This document shows, piece after piece, positions 23,040-35,138 of a DNA stretch of 64,000 nucleotides (position 1 is its first letter; each line of letters starts with the position of its first letter). Under the pieces are notes generated by a model, which was not told the DNA's origin, searched no databases, and was given only the letters and a program-made list of their open reading frames with translations. The translations under genes were made by a program, and so were the position numbers. Origin of the DNA: Cladobotryum mycophilum (taxonomy: Eukaryota; Ascomycota; Sordariomycetes; Hypocreales; Hypocreaceae); the NCBI GenBank assembly GCA_036429605.1, contig CM071590.1:4960001-5024000 (forward strand), read 5' to 3'.

Positions 23040-26000
23040 ATGTCCTTTAACTCCAACAGCCCTGGCCAAGGGCGCAGTAACCCTTTTATGCGATCATCGA
23101 GACCAGGTCAAGCCCAACCGGTTGGGAGACCAAGATCCGCTCTCTTTTCGTCTCCATCATCATCTTCATCCCCGCAGCCCAATACTGGTACCAACACAAG
23201 TACCAACACAAGCACTGCTACCAATGGCGACACCAAGACCAATGTACCATCACCGCTCGCCCATGTCAGACCTCGATCAAGCAGTTCATTCGGCCCTGGA
23301 GTTGCAGCAATCTCCAGCGCCTTTCAGAGGACTGGGCGAAGCGAGTCAAGGAATGCAACCCCAACATCGAGTACATTCGCGCCATCATTCATCAGAGATG
23401 AAGAGGACATGCGGCCGGAAAATGATACTGTTAAAGGTATTGAGGGAGAAAACGACTTTTCCGGCAAACGATATGTGTGGCTTAAGGATCCTCAAGACGC
23501 CTTTGTCAAAGCTTGGGTCGTGGAGGAGATGGCAGACAACAAAATATTGGTGCAAACTGAGACTGGAGGGGTAGGTGATCTCGTCCGGCTCTACACGGGT
23601 GATAGCTAACCTCGAGGCAGCAAAAAGAAGTCGACATCGAAAGTGTCGACAAAGTCAATCCCGCCAAATTCGACAAGGCAAACGATATGGCCGAGTTGAC
23701 TCATCTGAATGAGGCGTCAGTCGTTCACAACCTCCTTACGAGATACCAATCAGACCTTATATATACATATTCCGGCCTTTTCTTGGTCACAGTCAACCCT
23801 TACTGCCCCCTACCGATCTATACCGATGATTATATCAACAAGTACAGAGGGCGGAACCGAGACGATACAAAACCTCATATCTTTGCAATGGCAGATCAAG
23901 CCTTCCGCAACCTGGTAGGAGAGGGGCGGAACCAAAGTATCTTGGTTACTGGTGAATCCGGTGCTGGAAAGACGGAAAATACCAAAAAGGTCATACAGTA
24001 TCTTGCAGCCGTCGCCCAGTCCGACTCCCTAGCAAAGAGCCAGGAGCAACACACAAATCTCTCAAAGCAAATTCTCCGTGCCAACCCCATCTTGGAAGCA
24101 TTTGGAAACGCCCAGACTGTTCGAAATAATAACTCTTCAAGATTCGGAAAGTTTATTCGAATTGAGTTTAGTCGCGATGGTGCTATTACCGGTGCATTCA
24201 TCGACTGGTATCTGCTTGAGAAGTCAAGAGTTGTCCGGGTCAACGCACAGGAGCGAAACTATCACATCTTCTATCAGTTACTGAAAGGAGCAGACGCCAA
24301 ACTGCGCAGAGAACTGCTTCTTGAGGGTCGCGATACTAGTGATTTTGCTTACACACGCAATGGTCACGACAGTGTTGTTGGTGTTTCTGACCAAGAAGAA
24401 TGGGATGCTCTGATGGAAGCATTTGATGTTATTGGTTTCTCCCAAGAAGATCAATTCTCTATTCTACGTACAATCTCCGCTGTTCTCCATCTGGGAAATA
24501 TTGAGGTAGTCAAAGAGAGCCGAGCCGCCGATCAAGCCAGGCTGGCCCCGGATGCCAAACTGCAAGCAGCCAAGGTGTGTAAGCTGCTAGGCGTTGCTCT
24601 GGACCCCTTTTTGCAAGGTCTGCTTCATCCCAAAGTTAAGGCTGGGCGAGAATGGGTTGAGAAGGTCCAGACTCCAGAACAAGTTCGACTGGGTCTTGAT
24701 GCTCTTGCCAAGGGTATATATGAGCGCGGGTTCGGCAACCTGGTTACCCAAATCAATCGACAGCTTGATCGAACTGGAATGGGCCTAGAAGACTCTCACT
24801 TCATTGGTGTTCTTGATATTGCTGGTTTTGAAATCTTTGAGCGGAACAGCTTTGAACAGCTTTGCATCAATTACAGCAACGAGAAACTTCAACAGTTCTT
24901 CAATCACCACATGTTTGTTCTTGAACAGGAAGAATATGCGCGCGAACAAATTGAATGGCAGTTTATTGACTTTGGTCGCGATTTACAGCCAACCATTGAT
25001 TTGATTGAACTACCAAATCCGATTGGTATCTTTTCGTGCCTGGACGAGGACTGTGTCATGCCCAAAGCAACCGACAAGTCCTTCACCGAAAAGCTCAATT
25101 CTTTGTGGGATAAAAAATCCACTAAATATCGTCCGTCTCGCCTTGGGCAAGGTTTCATTCTTACGCACTATGCAGCCGAAGTGGAATACTCCACTGAGGA
25201 CTGGCTCGAGAAGAATAAGGACCCCCTGAACGATAACATTACGCGACTGCTAGCCGCTTCGACCGACAAGCACATTGCCAATCTTTTTATTGATTGTACC
25301 GACCCGGAAGACGATGCGGGAGGTGTTCGAAGTCGAGTGAAAAAGGGGCTGTTCCGAACCGTTGCTCAGAGACACAAGGAACAGCTTCACAATTTGATGG
25401 CCCAGTTGCAATCGACACATCCACACTTTGTGCGATGCATTCTGCCAAATCACAAAAAGAAGCCCAAACAGTTCAACAAGCTCCTCGTGCTAGATCAGCT
25501 TCGTTGTAATGGTGTTCTAGAAGGAATTCGAATTGCTCGAACAGGTTTCCCCAACAGATTGCCCTTTACTGAATTCCGTCAACGATATGAGGTCCTTTGT
25601 CCAGACATTCCTAGGGGGCATTCCGATGGCCATGCGGCAGCATCTATGATGTTGGAGAGGCTTGGGCTTGATAAAACACTATACCGTGTTGGTCTCACAA
25701 AAGTCTTTTTCCGGGCTGGTGTCCTTGCAGAGTTGGAAGAGCAACGTGATACATTGATTACTCAAATCATGTCTCGATTTCAATCCGTAGCTCGGGGCTT
25801 CATTCGCAGGCGCTCAGCCTACAAGCGGCTTTTCCGAACTGAGGCAACCAGAATCATCCAGAGAAACTTCCAGGTTTACCTTGGTCTTGTTGAAAATCCC
25901 TGGTGGCAACTTATCATGAAGATGAAACCCTTGCTTGGTGCCACTCGAAGTGCTGCTGAGGTCAAAAAGAGAGATGCTATGATCAAGGAACTTAATGATC

Positions 26001-29000
26001 AGATGCAAACCGAAGTAGACAACCGGCAACGCCTTGAGGAAGACCGTAGAAACTGTGTAGCAGAAATTGCCCGCATTCAGCAGACCCTGGAGAGTGAGCG
26101 AGCGCTTGCGCTGGACAAGGAGGAAATCTTCAAGCGACTTCAAGCAAGAGAGACAGAGTTGGAGGAGAAACTCGCCGGTGCTATTGAAGATCAAGAGAGG
26201 CTAGATGACCAGCTTGACGAGCTAATGGAAGCAAAAAACCGAGCAGAGCAGGATGTCGAGAAATTCCGTGCTCAGCTTGAACAAGCGGCAACGTTAATAG
26301 CAAAGCTCGAGGAAGAGAAGAGTCGACTAGGTATCAAATCAACGGAGCTTGATGCAGCGATTGACGAGCTCAACAAGAAGCAAGCAGAGGGCGCTGAAAA
26401 GGAAGCTGTCATGGAAGGCGAAATCAAGATGCTGCAGAGCCAATTATCTCTCAAGGACAGAAAGGCCAAGGATCTCGAGACCAAGCTGCTGCAACTTGAT
26501 CAAGACCTCGAGGTTAAGCTATTCACGGCCCAAAAGGACCTAGATGCAGCCAAGACACGCGAGACTCGTCTTACCCGGGAAAATCGGGATGTTCATGAAC
26601 AACTTACACAACTTACCAAGACATCGACAGACTATGAAGATCTTGTACGAGGCAAAGAGAGCGAGTTGGCCTTGCTCCGCGATGACAAGAGAAAGTCAGA
26701 GGCAGAGCGCCGAAGCTTGGAGGACCAAAAAAGGGTCCTGACAGAAGATGTGGAGAAGACGTCTGCCAAGTTCCGAGATGTCCAGGCCGAGTTAGTAGCC
26801 ATGAAGTCGAAACAATCCCAGCTCGAACGTGAAGCCGAAGATGCCCAGAATCTGCTTCAAGCCAGACTATCAGAAGATGCCCAAGCCGATAAGAATCGTC
26901 AATTGCTGGAATCCCAAATCAAGGATGTTAAAGAGGAGTTGTACAAGACCCAAATGGACCTCAGTAGAGAACGTCAATCTCGTGACGACGTTCTCTTACT
27001 GAGCGAACACAAATTCCAAACCCTCAAGGACGACTACGACCATCTCAATGAATCGAAAATCATCATTGAGAAAGAGCTTTACCTCCAACAAGATACTCTG
27101 AGACGAACAGTCGAGGCCCGCACCGCGGTAGAAAAGGAACGCGACGAAGCCAGGGATGAGATTCGCAAGTTGCGTATTGCGAAAACCCAGGCCGAAGAAG
27201 CACGTGTGCAGGCTGAGATGGCCGGCGAGCGCCAAGCATCCAAGGCCGCACGAGAACGAGAGAATAGTCTTCGCAAGGATCTCGAAGCCGCTCAAGGCAG
27301 ACTTCGCTGGTTTGAAGAAGAATGTGCCAAGCTTAATCACCACATTGAGGATCTCAATAAGCTCATTCTAACGTCTGGAGAATTTGGCCTCAAGAACGAC
27401 CAGGCCAAGGAGCGAATGGAGCGAGAACTTGCCACAGTGAAGAGCCGGCTGGCAGCTTCCGAGAATGACAATAAATCTTTGCTGAACAAGCTTCAACAAA
27501 AGGGTCTCGAAATCGCGCGGTCCAATTCAAAGGCAAATGAGGCGTCGAGAAGCCAAGTCCTTACTCTCCGTGGAGAAAAGACCAGACTAGAAGAGCACAA
27601 CGAAAAGTTGAACAAGCAGCTCGAAGACGCCCAGCTTAACATTGCGTCATTAGAGAAGAAGCTTGAGAAGCTCCATCTCAATGTTGAAGATCTGAATCAC
27701 GAGGTTGCCAGGGAGGCAAAGGCTAGTAGAAATGCAGAGAAAGCCAATTCAAATTTCACTGCCCAACTCGCAGAAGCCAACCGAACTATTGAATCAGAAC
27801 GACAACTGCGGAACCAGACACAGTCTACCGTGCGCACTCTTCAAACCTCGATGGACTCGCGAGACAAGGAGCTGGAAGATATGCGGTCTCAGATGCTCAG
27901 GGCCTTGAAGATGGTTGATCCTGAAGTCCACATTCCCACTCAGTCAAACGGCCAGAACGAAAAGGCCGAGAAGGCTCTTCTGAAAAATTTTGATCTGGTT
28001 CGGATGGTTGAGGAGCTCCAACAGAAGCTTCGAGTCCAAACTGTGGCGAGGACAAATGCAGAATCCCAGCTCACTGAGTTGAGGGCTACTTCACGAAATG
28101 AGCCCGTTAACAGACCCAAACTAGAAGAAATCCATCCCAATGAGGCTGCTCTCCACGATTCACTGCCAAAAAAGCAGTCCAAGGGCAGTGTTCGTTTCTC
28201 CAACAGCAACCCCGTGCGGCGTTTCCAGGATGCAAGCCTGCAAGATTCATCGCGATCTGATAGGTCCATCGACCACAGCAATGGAGCGGACCTGAAGTCG
28301 GAAGTGGAAGAGCTTCAAGCTCAACTGCAGCTAGCACAGATGCAGAATCGCCAACTCCAAATTCAGCTTGACCGTAGCACGCCGACGCCAGACACTTATG
28401 ACGACGGCCCATCTATCCTACGCATGCAGAAGCTTGAAAAGGCCAATAACCGCCTCCACGAGATGCTTGACGACTCGGCCAAAAAGATGTCCGCCTTGGA
28501 GAAGAGTGTCCGAGCTGGTGACCTGTCAGTCCGTGATATCCAAGCTCGATCACACGAAGAGCTTCTCGACATGATCAACAGCCAGGAAGACGCACGCCGC
28601 TCCCTTCTGCACAGTCATAAGGATGCCGTGGCTGAGTTGACCGATGTCAAGTCACATTTCGAGAAGATGCGTCATGAGAGAGCTAAATTGGAGCTGGAAC
28701 TCCGCGATGCGACATCAGACCTAGAAGAAATGACAGCTGCACGTGAACAAGAAGCCCAAAGCCGAAGCCAGCTACTTCAGGAGTTTACTGATCTTCAAAT
28801 CCGCCTAGACACGGAATCGTCTAGGCTTTCCGACGTATCTTCAAGTCTTGACATGTACAGGAGTCGCGCGGACGAATACTTTAGCAAGCTTGAGCAGGCC
28901 GAGATTGCCGTTCTCAAGGCTACCCGAGCGGAGCAATTCGCCAAGTCACAGGCCAAGGAAGCTGAGGATACATACGTCGAGGTTATGTCTGAGCGACAGA

Positions 29001-30390
29001 GAATGGATGCCATGATTGAAGACCTCCAGGGTCAGAATCACCGTCTTGAAGGCAGAGTGGAAGACCTGTCGACCGATCTCGAAGGTGCGACGCAGGCCAA
29101 GAAACGACTACAGCATGAGCTTGAAGATTACCGCAACCAGCGCGCCATGGAGATTGAGGACAAGGAATCAAGCATGGAGCAAACTCGCAGGAAGTATCAG
29201 GCTGAATTCACTACTCTGGCCAAGGAGCTTGATCTCGCCCGAGAAGAGAAGTTGTTCAAGCAGGCTGAAATCACCAGACTTCGAGAGGAGCTTGATGAGC
29301 TTCGAGCGAAGTGGGATGATGAAGTACTGAACAGCTCGACTTGGTCCAAGGAGAAGTCACGTCTGGAGTCGACACTTTCTGACGTTGCCTCGTCTCGCGA
29401 TGAGGCTGTCAATGCTCACAACGAAGCTCAGGGCAAGATTGTTACCCTCTTGGCGCAGGTACGAAGTCTCAGGTCGTCGGTAGACGAAATCACGTCGGAG
29501 CGCGACCTCATTGTACGTGAGAAGCGAAGCGTCGAGGCTCGTCTTAAGGAGGCCAAGGCCGGTCTTGATGAGCTTGCCAATGGTGGAAACCCTTCGCTTC
29601 GTGACGCTGCAAACATGGACAGGGAGGTTCTCAATCTCAGATCCAACCTAGCTCAGCAGGAGGATATCGCCCATGCCGCAGTGGAAAAGATGAGGCGCGC
29701 CGAAGCTCTCGTATCCGAGATCCAGAAGGAGGTGATGGCCGAGCGCGAGGTCAGCGTTGGGCTACAGAAGCAAAAGATTAATCTTGAAAAGAGCCTCAAC
29801 GAGATCCAACTCAAGCTCGTGGACCTTGAAACCAAGGGCTATTCCAGCGGAAGCCAGGATATCAAGTTCCTACACAAACGCATTCAAGAGGTATGTAAGA
29901 TGACGTTTCTGCTGCGAACGTCTAGCTAACGAGATTATAGCTCGAGTCACAACTTGACAGTCAAGAAGCGGAACGAAACAAGGAGCAGCGCTCCGTTCGC
30001 AATGTTGACCGTGTTGTTAAGGACCTCCAGACACAGATTGACCGCAAAGACAAGCAAAACACGCAGCTATCAGACGACACGAACCGCATGCGCGACAGAG
30101 TCGAGAAGCTGCTCAAGACGATTGACGAGCTGCAGGCGTCCGAGTCCTCCAACCAGCTGTCTGCGCGCCGCGCCGAACGCGAGCTTCGCGAAGAAAAGGA
30201 GAAATGTCTCCGTCTCGAGAGGGAACTGGAAGGCTGGAAAGGCCTTCGAATAGATAAGGGTGCAAATGGTATGGGCAGTCTGCGCAACCGATGGCGAGGC
30301 AGCGATGCTGATGATTCGACGCTAGTTGACGTACCTCAAAGGAACACGAGCCTTAACCGGGCACCCAGTATGACCAAGGGCTTCCTATGA
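23040..30390 (+). CDS. myoB: Class II myosin heavy chain
   Basis: Three exons (23040-23570, 23621-29890, 29941-30390) join in phase to 2416 residues, matching the roughly 2400-residue type II myosins of filamentous fungi. A disordered N terminus (1-100) precedes an SH3-like myosin N domain (about 145-195). The motor domain spans about 200-890, with P-loop GESGAGKT at 288-295, switch I NNNSSRFGKF, switch II DIAGFE near 577, and the actin-binding and converter regions. An IQ-type neck (IMSRFQSVARGFIRRRS near 892, followed by a second weaker site) binds light chains. A tail of about 1450 residues is almost entirely coiled coil, interrupted by a low-complexity, serine-rich break at about 1650-1735. 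This myosin drives the contractile actomyosin ring at septa. Introns are 50 nt each. Nothing is missing. Confidence 0.97.
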
Positions 30391-30860
30391 AACGAATGAG
30401 TTATGCGGGAGATGAAGAAAAAATGGGTAACGGCGTTACTGTGCATGGGTTTCGGGGTTAGTCTTGTGTATAACGGGAATGGGAAACGAAGAGGCAACGT
30501 GATGGCAACGTAAGTTTTGTATTATTTGGCATGGTTTTTTTCCATCATGGTTAAGCCTGAGCTTTATATCGGGTATGACATGTTAGTTTAATGAGTAGAG
30601 AAGCATCCATTAGGGCCGATTGGGCATTATCCAATGTTACGATCCACGAGCGACTGACTGATGGACTTGTTTTACGTGGTGTAGGCGATACCAGGTGTTG
30701 AGTGCGACGCAAACAATTCGTCTTTGTACGATACTATGGCCCTATATCTACCAACTGCTTCTCCATTCAGAGCCGCTGGAATTCTAAGCAGAGACTACTA
30801 TACTACTCTTTGAATCGTACACGAAGCCACTCTGGACTCCCCCCTCAAAAAAAAATCATC
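30391..30860. other. Intergenic: myosin 3' flank
   Basis: No gene is supported. It should contain the myosin 3' UTR and possibly the leader of the tentative gene that follows. Confidence 0.55.
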
Positions 30861-31752
30861 ATGTCTTCAAGATCTGCAGGACAGACTACCAGCATGACCG
30901 AAACTGACGAAAATCTCGCCCATCCAGAGCAGGTCCATCGAGAAACGCCTTCTGCGTACAGAGCTGGAGGTGCTGTCAGGGAGAGTCCTCCCGGGTACGT
31001 TTTTGTGTCGTACGAGGAGTACGAGTCGTCGGAATACTCTTGCTCTACGTGTTCTTCTAGTGAGGAGGAGGAGGGGTCAGATGTGCAAGGGGGAGGCTGG
31101 GGGCGGTGATGAGGTGAGAAGAGAGGTGGATTGTGGTGAGGGTGCGGAGGGACGGGGGCGGAATAGAGAGGTGGGTTTTGATGATGCTAACTCATTCTTG
31201 TACTGATTTTGAGGCGAGAGGCTGATATATATATATGTGTATGTATGTGTATTAGGCGCCTGCTCGTAACAGCTCACAAGCTACACCAAGCCAGCAGCAG
31301 CAGCACCGCTTCCGAAGTATCGGAGAGAGATTAGAAGCAGAAGAAGGTGAGCGCCGGCGCCTCCTGCTCGGGCTCGCGGGTGCCCTGGGCAACATTGACG
31401 CTTCGGAGCCGAGGGGTGGGATCCGGCGCTGGTGCAGGCAACGGCCGAGGCGCAGTTTCGCTTACATCGAGCTGCCGTGGCGATGGGCCGCCGCCGTAAC
31501 GACGAGGACGGGGACGAGGGCGAGGGCGAGGGCACTTCCAGTATGGCGATGCGGACGTCGGGGGATCAAGTTCCTCCTCCTCCTCCTTCTACTGCTACTA
31601 CTACTACTACTATTACTACGACGCTGGGTTCGGGAGTTGAGCATCCAATGCGGTATGCGAGGCTTTATCGACATGCGGTTGCCAGGCAGGAAAGCGAGAA
31701 TAAGAGGGATGGTGGTGGTGGTGGTGGGGGTCCTCGGAATAGGGGACATTGA
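30861..31752 (+). CDS. Tentative hypothetical gene, possible one-base frame break
   Basis: I do not recognise this protein. An ATG at 30861 opens a frame of 82 residues (MSSRSAGQTTSM...) ending at 31109 in a tyrosine/serine/glutamate-rich tail. A second protein-like stretch runs from an acceptor (GTAACAG) at 31272: QQQQHRFRSIGERLEAEEGE, then a leucine/glycine-rich segment. It changes frame at a G4 run (31413-31416) into WDPALVQATAEAQFRLHRAA and an acidic then glycine-rich end at 31752. A donor GTACGT at 30995 would join the two in phase over a 278-nt intron, and one extra G would give 204 residues. Alternatively the 82-residue frame is a gene by itself. The helical amphipathic stretches look genuine; the model is uncertain. 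Confidence 0.35.
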
Positions 31753-31925
31753 AGGGTTTCCCAAATGATTACCCAGCAGCAGCAACTTGATCTATTTCTC
31801 ACGCTACCGTCCCCACCACCCTGCTTGCAGGCTTCCATCTGTCACTCTCAGCATCAAAAAAGAAAATACATCATCAGATTTTGATGAAAATGTATCCAAA
31901 AAAGCAAAAGAGAATACACTCAAAT

Positions 31926-32017
31926 GGGTCTGACCGGGGATTGAACCCGGGACCTCTCGCATGCAACAGCTATAGGGTGGACCCTAAGCGAGAATCATAC
32001 CGCTAGACCATCAGACC
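31926..32017 (-). tRNA. tRNA-Pro (anticodon AGG) with 20-nt intron
   Basis: Read on the minus strand, the 92-nt gene starts GGTCTGATGGTCTAGCGG and ends ...TCAGACC plus discriminator C. The 7-bp acceptor stem (GGTCTGA/TCAGACC), D arm with a B-box-bearing T arm (GGTTCAATCC), and the anticodon stem CTCGC/GCGAG all pair. The loop is TTAGGGT with anticodon AGG at 31983-31985. The intron (31962-31981) lies one nucleotide 3' of the anticodon, the canonical nuclear position, and contains CCCTA, which can pair with the anticodon region as tRNA splicing requires. Confidence 0.95.
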
Positions 32018-32567
32018 GAGTTAATCGAATTGTTGAAGGGAGCAGTGATGTTGTTAATCATATTGGTTGTGATGGTTTTTTTGGTGGATGTGGGAGTGGG
32101 AGTTGGGAGGTTTTGTTGTGAGGAAACAGCCTGCCCGACAGCAAACTTGAAGGCGCAAGAGGAAGGAACGGTTTTGCGTTTCCAAGTGCCGGCTACAAGC
32201 CGTGTTATTGCCGCCCATGGTCATGTGCCTAATCAAGCATGTTGCTTTTCTTTTTGCTTACTGCTTTTATTCCATTATTCAATTTATATGCTTAGCATTT
32301 TTCTGATTTACAAAGCAATAAATAGATGTGATGTGCATCGCCATTGTAGGGTAGGATGAGGTTTGTGTGTTTGGTGTTGCCCAATTCTCGCATGGTTATC
32401 AGGAGTTGCATGAATGACATTTACTGCATGATGCGAGTGCCACATGAGACGACATATGGAAATACTGGCGTGCAGGAGAGACTCTTGTATTTCCCTTTCT
32501 TTTCTTTTCTTCAATTACTTCTCTTGTGTGAATTCCAAAATTGACTTCATTTCAAATCCACTTCATT
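32018..32567. other. Intergenic: upstream of tRNA-Pro and 3' flank of small gene
   Basis: No gene is seen in this 550-bp stretch. Confidence 0.55.
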
Positions 32568-32904
32568 TTAATTCGAGGATCCTCGCCCGCCTTGGCCTAC
32601 ACCCGGACCTTGCTTGATGCTACCCCCTCCGGCGCTGGCATTCATGCCCTCCAGGCCGGCGCCCTTCTCGTGAATGCCTTCCGGTAGAGGCGCGGTCTTG
32701 TCTTTGGAGTTCTGATGGGGGGGGGGGGGAAGACCATTAGCATATAATTTATACGCAAGTTGTTTGGGAGTTGGAAGTTGAAGTTGGAGTGTTGTTGTTG
32801 ACACCATCGGGACTTACATCGTCTTTCGTAGAGCCATGAAGAATGTTATTGGATGTGTCGTCAAAGGGGCCGTTATCGCCGGAGCCGTCTCCTTGTCGAG
32901 GCAT
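32568..32904 (-). CDS. Small glycine-rich hypothetical protein
   Basis: Two minus-strand exons (32818-32904, 32568-32711) join in phase 0 to 76 residues. The donor is a perfect GTAAGT. The 106-nt intron begins with it and ends in a C13 run followed by ATCAG. The protein starts MPRQGDGSGDNGPFDDTSNN, continues through ILHGSTKDDN and APLPEGIHEKGAG, and ends in a glycine-rich GQGGRGSSN tail. No hydrophobic segment, cysteine or known domain is visible. I have the impression that similar short glycine/aspartate-rich proteins are widespread in Sordariomycetes, but I cannot name a family or function. The clean splice sites and smooth composition across the junction are the evidence that this is a gene. 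Confidence 0.6.
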
Positions 32905-33665
32905 GTTTGTAAGCTTTAGTTACCAGGCCCTTTTCTCTTTTCTCTTTTCTCTTTTCTTTCTTTTTCTTTTCTTTTCCTTTCTTTGCACTTGAAGAGAAAC
33001 TGGTTATCAATTGATTTGATTGCTTAGATCGATTGTACTGACCGGATATCAAAAAAAAACAAAAAAGCTCAAATCGATTGCCAAAAGTGTTCCCCCCTTT
33101 CTTTTTATACCTCGAGATGAAGAGTGGGCTGTTCTTTTGGTAGACGTCATCGCCTACCCTGAATTATCAATCGTTTCAAAGCAATCACGCAACCCATATG
33201 TAATTCACGTAAATATGATTGCATATTGTGGCAAAGTGTTTTTGATAATAACGTCAACTATGGAAATAAATGAAATTTAGTAGACATCACACGTTACGTT
33301 GATCGTCGTTGGCTTTGGTGGGTAATGAACACTATGACGGAGTCTGTCATTATTGAGCTAGAACAAGTTGTCAACCAGACAGCAACAGACATGACATAAT
33401 TGAGGCAAACTACGAAACAAAAGAAGACAAAGTAAAACAGCACTTTCATCCCATTTATTCCATCTTACAAGCACTCGAGTGATACTGACAAACTACCATC
33501 TCGAAGCTCTTCTCAAACGTCCCCTCTCCCACAACGACAACACTCTCATACCTACCAAGGGTATCTCATCCCCACCATCAATTTTCACAAAATCCAAGCA
33601 TTCTTTTTCTTCTTCTTATTCTTCTTCTTGAGAGAGAGAAACAGAGAGAGATATAAAAAACCCCC
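32905..33665. other. Intergenic with polypyrimidine repeat
   Basis: A TTTTCTC-type pentamer/hexamer array (about 32934-32985) is followed by AT-rich sequence; no coding frame is supported. The region covers the small gene's promoter and the ubiquitin hydrolase 3' flank. Confidence 0.55.
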
Positions 33666-34509
33666 TTACTCAACCGCTCCAGCCAACGCCACAGCACTAA
33701 ACCTCAAATCCGCGCCTCCCCTCTCCAAAAACTTCAACGCCCCCATCGCAAGCCCCCTCTCGCTCAGCACATCCTCGTCGGCACCCAGTTCTCCCCTCCT
33801 GAGGGGACCCTTCCTCCTCCCGTCGAGCTCCCACAGCGCGCCGTCGGACCCCTTGACGAAGCAGACGTAGTGTAAATCGACATCGTCCTGGGCGTCGGGC
33901 GCGGCCGTGTCCCCCGCCGAGGCGGCTTCCCTGTGGGCCGTGGCGAGGGCTGGTGTGGTTTCGAGGACTCGTGCGCGGTCCGGGGGTGGGAGGGGGTGCT
34001 CTTCTTCAGGAGCTCGTCTAGCGTCGAGCCCTCCTCTGTGAAAGAACCTCGAAATTAGCATAGCTGTCTTTGTTGTCTGTGGTGACAAGTGAAAAAAAGA
34101 AAAAGAAAAAAAGACATAGAAAAAAAACTGTACCGATAAAGTTCTTTGCCGGCCCGTTCGACACAGCATGTAGCAGACCCATCAACCCACACGCATTCCT
34201 AACCGTCTGCCTCCACCAAACCACCAGCTCCCCCTCCCCCGAGCCCTTGTACTCATCCAGCAGACTGTCCTCTGCCAACCTGTGGCTCTCATACACCGCG
34301 CTCACGGGAAACACCAAAAGCAGGGCGAGCGCGGGGCGGGGGATAAACGCCAGCATCTCCGGCTCGGTGAGGGAGTACACGTCGTGAATCTCCAGGGCCT
34401 CTGATACGCCGAGTTTGTGGATGAGGCTGGTCATGAGCGGTGGGTTGGCTTCCAGGGGGATGAAAGCCGGTGCGCCAGGCGCGGGGTCCGGGTTCGTGTT
34501 GGTCGACAT
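33666..34509 (-). CDS. yuh1: Ubiquitin C-terminal hydrolase (peptidase C12), frame broken by one base
   Basis: Two minus-strand exons (34134-34509, 33666-34035) would encode 248 residues, the usual UCH size, if one base is restored within 33982-33996. The enzyme trims small adducts from the C terminus of ubiquitin (UCH-L3/Yuh1 family, cytosolic). Catalytic residues are visible: the oxyanion Gln101 and nucleophile Cys107 in QTVRNACGLMGLLHAVSN, His181 in VDLHYVCFV, and Asp197 in LWELDGR. Exon 2 starts EEGSTLDELLKKSTP, matching the family's crossover-loop region. The next conserved stretch (PPPDRARVLE...) is one frame over, with three C runs between. No splice donor exists there, so a one-base deficit is the simplest explanation. 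The gene is otherwise complete. Confidence 0.88.
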
Positions 34510-35138
34510 TTGTAGGTTGGTGATGTTGTGGTACTCCGTTCCGTATATGGCCTGACCTAGGTATCCTTGTTGTTGAAAAGAAGAAAGATGAGCTCTTGGG
34601 ATGAATGAAGCTTGCGATAGCTTGTCTTGTCTTGTCTAGATATGGTGGCGGGGGTGGGGGTGCTGTCATGTTTTTAGCGCCCTTCATGTCCAGTGACGTC
34701 TGCCCCTGGAGCCTGAGCTGAGCTCGAGGTGCTCTTGCATGATCGAAGCTTCGATGGAAGCTTAGATATAGCTTCATGTCTACCATGGACTCATATTATA
34801 TGCACCTCACTTTCATACCGTAGGATGCAACATCACAATCATCATGTATAATGCATATTTTTAAAAAGCCAAATGACCATTTAAGCAATTCTAACAAGAC
34901 CCCTTCCCCTTATTCGCATCGGACAACTCTCAAATACATCAAACCATGCTAGTTAATCGAGCAAATCCCTATAAATACATCGATGCATCAGCCGCAAAAC
35001 CATATCCGCCCTCCGGCGCTGGGACAAAGTTTTCCCTTCAAGCAATTATCATCCATGGATATTTAGTGACAGCAAACCGTTGCCATGTAAATACCAAGCG
35101 TGCACAACTAGAATTCAGATTTTGACATCTGCAACAAA
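34510..35138. other. Intergenic: UCH promoter and zf-PARP gene 3' flank
   Basis: No gene is supported; ORFs here lack fungal coding character. Confidence 0.55.

Noticed and set aside
34289..34786. 165-residue minus-strand ORF overlapping the UCH start
   Set aside because: A shadow frame of UCH exon 1 and its promoter; the UCH catalytic motifs are in the other frame.
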